Positions 1 through 10,000 of a DNA stretch of 64,000 nt are shown here, piece after piece. Numbering within the stretch: position 1 is the stretch's first letter; each line of letters opens with the position of its first letter. The stretch is from contig JAEVHH010000001.1 in the NCBI GenBank assembly GCA_017607445.1, forward strand, positions 6,138,001 to 6,202,000, in the 5' to 3' direction. A program made the translations under genes and the position numbers. The notes beneath the pieces were generated by a model. It made no database searches and was not told where the DNA came from. It saw only the letters and a program-made list of their open reading frames with translations. Source of the stretch: Histoplasma ohiense (lineage: Eukaryota > Ascomycota > Eurotiomycetes > Onygenales > Ajellomycetaceae).

Positions 1-441
1 CTTACGCAACCAACTCCCCTCCTGCACCCGCTTGTTCCTGGCCGTTGTGACCTCGCGTAACCCTCGATGTTCTTCCGCTCCGTGCTCCGCGCTCGCGTAG
101 TTTCTAACAATTCTTCCGCGTAGCTCCTTATGTTCTCCCGCTCTGTGTTCCGCGCTCGCGTAGTCTCTAATGATTCTTCCGTGTAGCCCTCAATGATTCC
201 CCCACCCCATGTTCCGCGCTCGCGTAGCTTCTAACGATTCTTACATGTACTCTTTAATGTTCTTCCACTCCGCGCTCCACTGTGGAGCGGCTTCTGATAT
301 TCTTCCACCCTGAACTTTCCCCTATAAGAACCCTCTTCATATGACCTTTTCTTCTGATTTCTTTTCTCTTTCTTTCCTTAATCAATTCATAATCTGTAAT
401 TAGAATAGTACCAAATTGTTAATTGAAGTACACCCATTACA
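1..441 (+). repeat. 5' LTR of the gypsy element (partial)
   Basis: This stretch aligns without gaps to 5475-5915. I count about 44 differences in 441 positions, all transitions, and roughly 38 of them at CpG/TpG/CpA sites. It ends in ATTACA at 441. A tRNA primer site directly after it is not obvious; self-priming is possible but unproven. Confidence 0.93.
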
Positions 442-811
442 TTATGAATTGATTCTTCTGTGTTTAAGGCCTGAGTGCCTCATTATTAGTTCTTACACCT
501 GAGTGCATCATTACCAGTTCTTACGCCCGAGTGCGTCGTTTACAGACCTGAGTGCCTAGTCATTACAAGAGATCTCTCATGGGCCCGAGTGCTCTTATTG
601 TTAGTTATATAGGCTGTTGTGCCTAAGCATTTGAAACACAATCAACTGTGTTCTACAAGGCCCGAGTGCCTATGAACTGTAACACTGTGAATAGTGTTCA
701 CAAAGAAGCTTGATCAAGCTTAGTGCTGCAACACTGTGAATAGTGCCTGTGAGAGGACTGAGTATTCCTTTTCTTTTTTTTTTTTATTATTATATGTTCT
801 TAGATATTGAA

Positions 812-1825
812 ATGAACTACAAGCAATTCTACAAACACCCGCCGCACCCGAATGCGGCAGACGATAACTTAGACCTATGAAGCATCCTCCAGCAGCAGAT
901 GCTACAGATGGCTGAATTGCAACAATGACTTGCTGAGATGAGCACTCCCACATTCACTGTTCCTTCTACACCCACGCCTCACAAAAAGCCCCCAAGAGAG
1001 AAGCTTCCAATCCTCGACAAATATGAGGAAGACCTAGCACTCTACCTCATGTGGAAGTCAAAAGTGAACACCAAATTGGACATCGATGGATGAGCAATAG
1101 GCTCACTATCCAATCAAGTGTGGTATATCCATAGCAGGTTGGATGGCGATGCATTAGCAAAATTCCAACCCTGGATGAGCCATTGCCAGGATCATCAGTG
1201 TACACCAGAGCTAGTCTTCCAACAACTCAACTCCCTCTTCCTCAATCCTATGCTTCAAGCCAAGGTGTTAGACTGGCTTAATTGAACTCATCAGATGAAT
1301 GTCGTGTTGGCAACTTATCTTTCTGAATTCAATCGCAAGCTCCTAGAAGCAGGTGGGCAAGACTGAGACAACACTGTCAAGATCAACATATTGTTCAAGA
1401 ACTTGAACTTCCAATTGCATAACTGAAGTGTAGAGCATCTGAAGCCCTCAACATACAGTGAATTCTGTGCTGATCTTCATCTGTTGGACAACAACCTGTC
1501 TCAGTTCCGCGCACTCCAAAATCACAGAGGATTCCGCCGAACAAATGTGTACACCCCAAACCACTCTGCAGCGCCCCCCGCCTCCGAACCAGAATCAATG
1601 GACTGGGTCCCACATGTAAACACAAGTCACCCAAGGGTCCCCAACATCTCAGAGAAGGACGCCGCTGACCAAATCACCAGAGGAGTCTGCATACACTGCG
1701 ACAAGCCAGGGCACTTCACGAATCAATGTCCGAATGTGATCGCCCCGAGTAAACCCCCCACACACGTAAACACTGTGTCGCCCGCGGATAGGCAAGAACA
1801 GAGAAAAGACAAGCTCTCATCCTAA
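812..1825 (+). pseudogene. gag of the gypsy element with six in-frame TGA codons
   Basis: Frame opens with ATG at 812 and ends at TAA 1823-1825. A capsid-like region (about 1000-1480) is followed by a zinc knuckle of the CX2CX4HX4C type at about 1690-1731 (CIHCDKPGHFTNQC), the nucleocapsid RNA-binding motif. The frame is interrupted by six TGA codons (for example after DL, after QQ, in DG-AIG and in HN-SV) and by no other stop. In related fungal gags I expect Arg at most of these places, so CGA to TGA is the simplest origin. The last 73 nt overlap the pol frame, which lies one base back (-1). Confidence 0.85.
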
Positions 1826-4800
1826 AATGTGGACAAGAGCTCAAGGAGCAGAAAGCTAGCTGGAGATTCAAGCAGAAGATGCAAGTGGACACAATCATGA
1901 TCCCTGCCATTGTAAATAGCTTAGTCAACATACAAGCAATGGTAGACAGTGGTTTCCTTCACTACACTCTTATAGACACCCAGCTGGTCGAGAAGCATAA
2001 GCTCCAGTGTATCCCCTTTCCCAAACTGCATAAGCTCAGTGGATTTGACAGCCCCAGAGGATCCACCTCCTACAACATGATAAGATTTAATGTCAACATA
2101 GGAGGACACAAGAAAAAGAACATATATGCATATGAAATACAAGACCTTGAGTACAATCTAATGCTCGGCCTATCATGACTCACAGAATTTGAAACCTTGT
2201 TGGACACACACAACTGCTGCCTTATTTTCCCAGGAGGTGACCATGTTTATGAGAAGGATGTCGATAGAACCGCTGATCTCACCCAGATATCAGTGGAAGC
2301 GTACAAACTACTAACCCACCAAGTGCATGAGAAGAAGAACATCCAAGTGTTCACTGCTAGCATGGCAGATATCAAAAAAGTGTTAGAAAAGCTAGAACCC
2401 AAAGACCCCAAGAAACCACACAAGAAACTACCCAAATTGTACAAAGACTTCACAGATGTGTTCAATGAAAAAGAAGCTGAAAAGCTTCCTCCTCACTGAG
2501 GACCCAGTATAGATCATACAATCAAGCTCATCAAGAAGGATGGTAAGGATCCGCAACCACCCTGGGGTCCTCTCTACAGCATGTCACGCGACAAGCTCCT
2601 CATCCTACAAAAAACACTCAACAGACTATTGGACAAAGGCTTCATTTGTGTTAGCAACTCACCCGCTGCAGCATCTGTACTGTTCATGAAGAAACCAGGA
2701 GAAGGCTTACGATTCTGCATTGACTACCAAGAACTCAACAAGATTACACAGAAGAACCAATACCCTCTCCCACTCATCAATGAAATACTTGAACAAGTAG
2801 GAAAAGCAAAATGATTTACAAAGCTTGACATCTCTGCGGCCTTCTATAAGATAAGGATTAATGAAGGTGATGAATGGCTAACCACTTTTTGTACACATTA
2901 CAGATTATACAAATGGACAGTGACCCCTTTTGGATTAGTGAATGCCCTGAGCATGTTCCAGAAATACATTAACTGGGCCCTACAAGACCTGCTCAATGAG
3001 ATCGCCTCAGCATACATGGACAATATCCTGATCTTCACCAATGAACTGCTCACTGAGCACTGCAAGCACATACAACAAGTGCTTGACCATCTACGAAAAG
3101 CTGGACTGCAAGTGGACATTGACAAATGCAACTTCAAGACCAAGTCTATGACCTACCTAGGATTCATCATCGAAGCTGAAAAAGGTGTACGCATGGATCC
3201 TAAGAAGGTGGAAGCAATCCTCAACTGAGAGGCACCAGTCTCAGTAAAAGGGACTAGAAGCTTCCTAGAATTTGCCAACTTCTATCAAAGGTTCATCAAA
3301 GACTTCTCCAATATTGTACAACCACTGACAGACCTGACCCGGAAAGACACTGTGTTCCAATGGACTGACGAAGCGGACGCAGCATTCAAAAAGCTGAAGC
3401 ATATGTTCACAAGCACCCCAATGCTGCAATCATTCAATCTGGATAAGCATACAATTCTTGAAACGGACGCCTCAGATTACATAGTAGATGGGGCACTGAT
3501 GCAATATAATAACAAAGGTGTCCTACAACCCTGTGCCTTCACCTTGAAAAAGATGTCGCCCGCTGAATGCAACTACAAGATCTACGACAAGGAGCTCCTA
3601 GCAATCATACAATACCTCAAAGAATGAGAGTCCAAACTTATGAGTGTTGAAAAGTTTGAGATTGTTACCGATCATAAGAACTTAGAGTACTTCACAACCA
3701 CTCATAAGCTCACTGAAAGGCATATGCATTGGTCATTGTTCCTTAGCTGTTTTTCATTCACAATTCATTATCGACCTGGAGTAGAGAACACCCTTGCAGA
3801 TGCCCTGTCCCACTGAGAACAAGATATGCCATCTGATGACTTGGACAACAGGTGGAAACACCAAGAGCATCAATTAATCAACCCTGCAATCATAGAAAGT
3901 CCTACACAACCAGACGAACCCCGCATACATGTCAACCAGTCCTGAGCTCAAGAACCCTCACTCGAAGAACAATGGAAGCTAGCAGCAGAAGCAGATGAAT
4001 CCTGACAACAAGCTGCTGAAGCCATACAAAACAGAGCACCTCGATTCCCCACAAGTGTATATCCAAGAACAGATATCTCAGCATGTTCAATCAATGATGA
4101 CAACTGCTTACACTTTTGAGATAGGTGATGGGTCCCCAATTCAGAACCTCTACGAACACAGATCATGCAAGAAATTCATGACTCACTGATGATCAGACAC
4201 CCAGGACATGAAATCATGTACAACATCATCACTTGAGAATTCTACTGACCAGATATGTCGAAAGACATACACCAGTTCATATGCAACTGTGATCACTGCG
4301 GCTCAGTGACAGCATGGCATGAACACTGAAAAGGGATGCTGAAGCCTCTACCTGTCCCCAACCAAACTTGGCATGATATAGCTATTGATTTTGCAGTTTC
4401 CTTACCCGAGAGCGGAGGTTCTATGAACATCCTAGTCATTGTCGACCAACTCAGCAAGGGCGTAATACTACAGCCCTGTGACAAGATGAACGCCGAAGTA
4501 GTTGCAGATGCCTTCATCAGAAGCCCATTCTATCATATGCACAGCCTGCCCTCATCCATTGTGTCAGATAGAGGCAGTCAATTCATCAGCGCACTCTGGG
4601 CCCACGTATGCCAATTATTAAGAATCGAATGAAAGTTATCAACAGTGTACCACCCAGAGACTGATGGAGCTACTGAGAGAATGATACAAATGATAAAGAA
4701 CATCCTCTGTAAGTTCTGCAATTATGCACAAGACAACTGGAGCAACCTGCTGCCACACACTGAGATTGCAATTAACAGTCAAGATTCTGCTATGACAGAC

Positions 4801-5457
4801 ATAAGCCCATTCTTCCTTCTACATGGATACAACTTAGAGGTCCTGGACTTCCCTGAGACTCCCTGAGAAACCACGTACACCCGCAGCCCCATACAGACAG
4901 CAGAGAACATCATGAGCAAGCTGAAGAAAGCCTGTGAATGGGCAGAAGCTTCAATGGCCAGCACTCAGCAAGATTATGAGGATCAAGTGAACACCAGAAG
5001 GAGTCCTGCAACCCAATACCATGTAGAAGACAAAGTCTGGCTGGACCTCAAAAACATAAGAACAGACCACCCCTCGCGTACACTAGATTACCATCACACC
5101 AAGTATACAGTGAAGGAAGTGCTAGGCACACACAATTATCAACTCAACACCCCGCCTGGCATCCACAACATCTTTCATACAAACCTGCTCCGACCCGCGG
5201 CCGAGGATCCATTCCCCTCACAGAGAACCTCCAATTGACAGCCACCCACCATTGTAGAAGAAGACAACAAACTCAAGTGAGAAATCAAAGCAATCCTTGA
5301 CAATAGAACCAACCACCACTGCTGTGAATACCTCATCAAATGGGTAGGATACAATCATCCGACCTGGGAACCCGCGTCCGCCTTGGAGGACACCGCCGCC
5401 CTCAACACCTACGAGTCCTCACTCACCCTGGTAGGGGGGGATAATGTGATGGGTTAG
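1753..5457 (+). pseudogene. pol of the gypsy element (protease, RT, RNase H, integrase, chromodomain), 17 in-frame TGA codons
   Basis: One continuous reading frame runs from just after TAA 1750-1752 to TAG 5455-5457, interrupted only by 17 TGA codons. Visible domains are an aspartic protease (AMVDSG, near 1939), reverse transcriptase (about 2580-3230), RNase H (ETDASDY near 3460), an integrase zinc region and core (about 4150-4870, with DRGSQF and HPETDGATER) and a chromodomain (about 5290-5420, with YLIKWVGY and TWEPAS). The RT box normally YxDD reads YMDN (about 3012-3023), which would abolish polymerase activity. Stops fall at places where relatives carry Arg (CGA) or Trp (for example the FYWP motif of integrase). 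The pol frame overlaps the end of gag at -1. Confidence 0.92.
5431..5444 (+). other. Polypurine tract before the 3' LTR
   Basis: A run of seven G followed by ATAA sits directly before the TGTG start of the 3' LTR. This is the usual place for the plus-strand primer of an LTR element; the role is inferred from position and composition. Confidence 0.75.
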
Positions 5458-5915
5458 CACCCATTAGTAATCAACTTACACAACCAACTCCCCTCCTGCA
5501 CTCACTTGTTCCTGGCTGTTGTGACCTTGTGTAACCCTCGATGTTCTTCCGCTCCGTGCTCCGCACTTGTGTAGTTTCTAACAATTCTTCCACATAGCTC
5601 CTTACATTCTCCCGCTCTGTGTTCCGCACTCGTGTAGTCTCTAACAATTCTTCCGCATAGCTCTCAATGATTCCCCCACCCCACATTCCACGCTCGCATA
5701 GCTTCTAACAATTCTTACACATACCCCTTAATGTTCTTCTGCTCTGCACTCCACTGTGGAGCAGCTTCTGATATTCTTCCACCCCGAACTTTCCCCTATA
5801 AGAACCCCCTTCGTACGACCTTTTCTTCTGATTTCTTTTCTCTTTCTTTCCTTAATCAATTCGTAATCTGTAATTAGGATAGTACCAAATCGTTAATCGA
5901 AGTACGCCCGTTACA
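5445..5915 (+). repeat. 3' LTR of the gypsy element (471 bp)
   Basis: The complete LTR starts TGTGATGGG and ends CCGTTACA. It gives the full LTR length that the left copy lacks. Compared with the left copy it more often carries TG or CA where the partner has CG, but the reverse also occurs, so both copies have been mutated. The pol frame runs 13 nt into it. Confidence 0.93.
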
Positions 5916-6340
5916 CTAAGCTATCTATCACTGCTAATCTAACTATTGTTGTCAATCTATATAGAGTAAATCATGGTCCTGTTTGATCTCATTTTGTAAA
6001 ATGGAATCAAATGAGATCAGAACTGATAATTTATAACTAAAACATGATCTGAGACTAGAATTTATAATATAAATCATATAAAGTGACTGATTTGATAAAC
6101 ACTATATGGGACCAGAACTAAGATATTTGAGAATGGAACTGAGAAAAAAATTTGATTCTGGTCTCATGCATGGTCACACAGCCAGTCTAGAACTCCTTTT
6201 ACACTTCATTTCTGAAATTTTTGGTCCTTTTACACTCCCCATTCTGATCCTGGTCTCACTGGAAATCACACCAAGAAATGGACTGGGACCAAATCAAACC
6301 AAACCAAATGTGTAATTCATGGTCCCACCGGCCAGCCTAT
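5916..6340. repeat. Dispersed repeat, copy 1 (end shared with 16746-16860)
   Basis: The last 115 bp (about 6226-6340) match 16746-16860 closely, including CACACCAAGAAATGGACTG and the terminal CAGCCTATT, after which the two loci differ completely. This fixes one boundary of a repeat family. The left boundary is unclear. It has no coding potential and no clear terminal inverted repeat, so I cannot assign a class; a non-autonomous element is the likeliest reading. Confidence 0.7.
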
Positions 6341-6415
6341 TCTTTCCTTAATCAATTTGTAATCTGTATTTAGGATAGTGCTTAGTCCGTTAATCGGTAG
6401 TACGCCCGTTACACT
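6341..6415 (+). repeat. LTR 3'-end fragment of the gypsy family
   Basis: The stretch from CTTTCCTTAATCAATTTGTA to CCCGTTACA matches the last ~70 bp of the gypsy LTR (compare 5846-5915). It starts exactly where the dispersed repeat ends, suggesting nested insertion or recombination in an older LTR. Confidence 0.8.
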
Positions 6416-6838
6416 TGATTTTATATAAATACTGGGGCGCGGTTTGATCCAACAATTGAATTAAAAGTGGACGCTTTTTCAAGTTTGGCATGCAGTTAGT
6501 TGCTGGCGAGAGAGCAGAGTGGGGAAATTTAAACCGAATTCCATCATCATCGTCATCATCATAGTAAGGGCTGTAGAGAAGCAAAATACCCCTCCGTCTC
6601 TGTGATTCATCAGGGAAACTAGCTGACGAAAATTACAAAGAAGGGCGGCATGGAGGGAGGGAGAGGAGGGGAACTGAAATCGCAATCTGAAGAGAAGAGA
6701 CGGGGAAAAAAGAAAGAGAAAAAAAAATTAAAATTAAACGTAGGAAATTTGTGGGTGGGGGCGCAGAAAAGTTTGAAACCCCCAGCCCAGAATGACAAAT
6801 GGAATAACGCTCAAGCAAACTCCTCGTCCGATCCCCTC
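6416..6838. other. 3' flank of the coiled-coil gene, no gene seen
   Basis: It contains a short ATC/GTC microsatellite near 6541-6562 and purine-rich runs near 6650-6730. I see no supportable coding sequence. Confidence 0.5.
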
Positions 6839-9100
6839 CTAATCCATCTCACCCTTGAGCTCCGAAGGAGGCCTCGTGTCATCACCATCAACACTACCAT
6901 CACTTCCCTCACAACCACCACCACCACTGCCGCCACTATTAATGACACCTTCATCTCCTCTTTTTTCCTCACTCCCAGTCCCAGTCCCAGTCTCACTAAC
7001 GCTGCCCCTCCCGCTCCCGACCTGAATCACCCGCCCCACCTTTCCCAACTCCTCCGCAATGCCGTGGATCTCTGCAATCTTGCCCAAAACCGCCTCGCAC
7101 CCGCGCTGCATCCCCATCTCCTCGAGCTGGAACGGCGGGATGAATTTCAAACTCGATTTCCACAGCACGTTGAACAGCGCCGTGAGCTCTGTCGTGCGCT
7201 CTCTCAGCGTTGAGGAGACTTGCGCGGCTGTCTTTGCTACGACGGCGGCTGTTACTGTGGACGTGGATGTGGGCGTGTTTGTGGCAGGAAATGAAGATGA
7301 GGCGGGATCAGCTAGGTTCTGGAGCAGGAGTAACGACGACGACAAGGCTGATGATGACGATGACGGGGGTGACGGTGGTGATTGGGGTTGTAGTGATGGT
7401 GGTAGGGGTGGGGGTGGGGGTGGTGGTGGCGGCGGCGGTGGTTGGCCCTGGCCCTGACCCTGACTCTGACCTTGGACCTGACCCTCGTTCATCTCGCTGT
7501 CGCCTTCCGCTTTCCCCGTCCTAGCTGTCATAGGAACGGCGGCGGCGGCAGCGGCGGCAGCGGCAGAGGCAGCGGCAGCCTCCTGCATCACTACTCTCCT
7601 CTTCATTTCCTCCATCTCCGCCTCCATCTCCGCCATGCGACTCCGCATCTCAGCGATGACCCGTAGGTGGTCGCGGTCACGCAAGGTGAGAGCATCGGCG
7701 CGCTCGCGCTCGGCAGGACATGCTTTGGCGAGCTGGTAGATGTACGTCCAGTCGGACAGGTTGAGGCGGTCGAAACGGATTTTGGAGCCGAATTCGTTGG
7801 CAGGGTTTCCGGCGGTGAATGCTGGTACTAGTGCTGGTGCCGGTCCTGTTGCTGTTGCTGGTGCTGGGGCTGGGGCTGCTGCATTCGGGTGCATACGCGT
7901 TGAGAAGCTGGAGAGGACGGGGGTGGTGGTGGAGCCAGCAAGAGAAGCGGATCGGGTAATTGCTGCAGACGATGACCCGGGTTTGCGGCCGCGGGGTAGG
8001 TGTGGGATTTCTGCATATGTAGATGGCGTTGGAGGGTGGGATGACGTGCTGGTGCGCAGGCGCTTGGTTGCGCGTGCACCTGGGCCGGTCATTGAAGAAG
8101 AGGTGGTGGGTCTCAGGCTTCTGCGGGTCGATGTGGTTGAGGAGGTTTTTGACTTCTGTTTTGGTGTGGGATTGCTGCTCAAAGGTTTCTGGGATGGATA
8201 GATGAGCACGGATATGGGAGTATGTGGTGGGGATTCGACAACTTACAGCGACATTATTGCCCGCTGAGGTATTGTCGGGATGATACATAATGTCACCGCC
8301 CTCACTTTCGGTGCCGGAATCCTCTGGTTCGGTTTCTCCATAGAACTTGTCAAGCGGACGTCCCACCTTGCGGTTCCGAGGTTGCATGTTGCTTGGAAGA
8401 TGCCCTGGGGAGATATTTGGCTAGGTCTAGTTGTTAGCTCCAAGCATCTACCCCGTTATGCTAGCAGAGATATTATTATATTTTCAGAAAGAAGATAATA
8501 ATAATTACCAGTGCATTTTTAGCCGCAAGTTTTCTCGCTTCCTATGTAGCAATTAGTAAAAGAGTGCCTATGTACGGGCTGCGTCTGGCATGCGTAGATA
8601 AAGTTAAATGGGGGATGCGGGAATTGAAAATATTTCATGAGGGAATATATCATATGTTCACTTACGTAGAACTTAAATCTCACTTGCGTATGATAATTGG
8701 GGTAGAATTTCTGCACCAAAAAAACAAAGTTAGAAAACGTAATGAATATTCGGCAACGAAAAACAACAACAAGAAGAAGAAGAGGAGGAGGAGGAGGAGG
8801 AGGAGGAAGAAGAGAAGAAAACAAAAATACAAGGAAACAATTTGCGAATAATCATGAGAAAAATAACCAAGTGGAATGAGTTGTAAGGCGCACATCCTGA
8901 AATTCATCCCAGTTTAGCTTCGAGTTCTGCACACGAATCATGTAGAGCCGGGCCAGACGTTCAGGCGGCCATTCATCCCTTTTATGGTATGGGGTCGTAA
9001 CTTGTTGGGGTGCTTGCTGAATGTCGGTGATGTTCTCGTTTGCGGGAGAGCCGAGCAGGGAGGGCTGCTGTCCGCCGCCCGGGGATCGTAGGTTCGGCAT
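6839..9100 (-). CDS. Hypothetical fungal protein with Myb/SANT-like N-terminus and coiled coil, five exons
   Basis: Proposed exons on the minus strand are 9100-8894, 8710-8666, 8541-8509, 8420-8247 and 8188-6839. All junctions are phase 0 with GT-AG introns, giving about 602 aa. Two exons are tiny (45 and 33 bp). The first three exons encode a compact helical segment (EWPPERLARLYMIR... HTQVRFKFYEARKLAAK) that resembles a Myb/SANT-type helix set; this is a weak impression. The last exon carries Ser/Thr/Pro-rich and Ala-rich tracts, a charged coiled coil rich in E/R (about 7560-7740), a Pro run near 7400-7440 and a helical C-terminal region. Low complexity explains the many overlapping open frames here. 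I do not recognise the family; a nuclear role is plausible but unproven. Confidence 0.55.
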
Positions 9101-9616
9101 GATGCCGGAAGGTTGAAGGGATGGGCTGTCTTAAAACATATATCTATCTCTATATATGAATATATAACCATGCAGGATTTGATAGTCTTAAGAGGTGAGG
9201 CGGGGATGGATGAACCCGCTAATACATAAAGGAAGTTTTGGAATGGGCAAGGGAGTTGGTTTGAGAGGTGTATTACTTTTCTTTTTTCTTTCGGAAACAA
9301 ATATTGTTGATGTTATTCTGAAGTGGGTCTGAGTGTCACTTCACTGCCACTACATCTGCGAAAGATGAAGAGTGACTAGAGGAAAGAATAACAGGGATAC
9401 TGCTCAGATTGTGGGGTGGTCCCTCAGCGATTAGCGGGTGATGGGGCCGAGGGCGAGGATGAGGATGAGAATGAGGATGAGGATGAGCGGTTGAGAGGAT
9501 GAGAATGATGAGAACGAGAGATGTTGATACGCTGCCGAGAAAAAAGCAGCGGGCTAGCGTAAGCGGCTCAGGTGGCTGGGCCTGAAGTCGGTGCACAGAG
9601 AGTTCTCCACACTCGC

Positions 9617-9650
<34 letters not shown>

Positions 9651-10000
9651 GCTTCTCAAGAACCCTCAGAACCTGGTTGAACATGAAAAATATTGCACTG
9701 CTCCACTTCTCTCGCCACTCGATTGGTTTATTGCAAGACAATCCGAAGGAATCATTAGTCACCGGTTCCGAGTCAGGGCCACAGTTCTGGAGTCATTTGC
9801 ACGTATTTGCTGCACATGGGTACGTGCCTCACAAAGGAATTTGAAGGGGATTCAAGCAATTCAAGCAAGCGCTTCGACTGAAATCAGAGTGGACAGGTGA
9901 AGGCGGTTCATCGAATGGGAGTTTTCAATGCCAGTCGCAAGGGTGATTGTGCTCCTGCTAATAAAAAAACGCCGGTGATTGGCAACAACCCGCTCTGCGT
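9101..10000. other. Spacer with CTG and GAGGAT microsatellites, no gene seen
   Basis: It holds a (CTG)n tract at about 9614-9654 and a GATGAG-type repeat at 9449-9487. Overlapping open frames are low-complexity and not supportable as genes. The left end is likely the promoter of the minus-strand gene. Confidence 0.5.

Larger units (their letters stand above)
1..5915 (+). mobile_element. Ty3/gypsy chromovirus-type LTR retrotransposon, decayed, 5' LTR cut by window edge
   Basis: The element has two LTRs (1-441 and 5445-5915), a gag frame with a CCHC zinc knuckle, and a pol frame in the order protease, reverse transcriptase, RNase H, integrase, chromodomain. That order and the C-terminal chromodomain define fungal chromoviruses. 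A G-rich polypurine tract (about 5431-5441) abuts the 3' LTR, which begins TGTGATGGG and ends TTACA (TG...CA). Base 1 corresponds to base 5475, so about 30 bp of 5' LTR lie outside the window and the target-site duplication cannot be seen. The coding frames hold no frameshifts but 23 in-frame TGA codons and no TAA or TAG, so the copy is dead as it stands. The family assignment is firm; the name of the particular fungal element is not known to me. Confidence 0.95.

Noticed and set aside
812..5457. TGA read as tryptophan, as in a mitochondrial or altered code
   Set aside because: The element also uses TGG for Trp, several TGA codons fall where Arg is expected, and nuclear genes here (GH43, DUF6914-like) end in TGA. 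Mutation explains it better.
6650..8205. Open frames of 60-187 codons on the plus strand across the coiled-coil gene
   Set aside because: They are antisense shadows of repetitive Ser/Pro/Ala/Gly codons in the minus-strand gene and carry no family signature.
9336..9659. Poly-Ser minus-strand frame (107 aa)
   Set aside because: It is the translation of the CTG and GAGGAT microsatellites.
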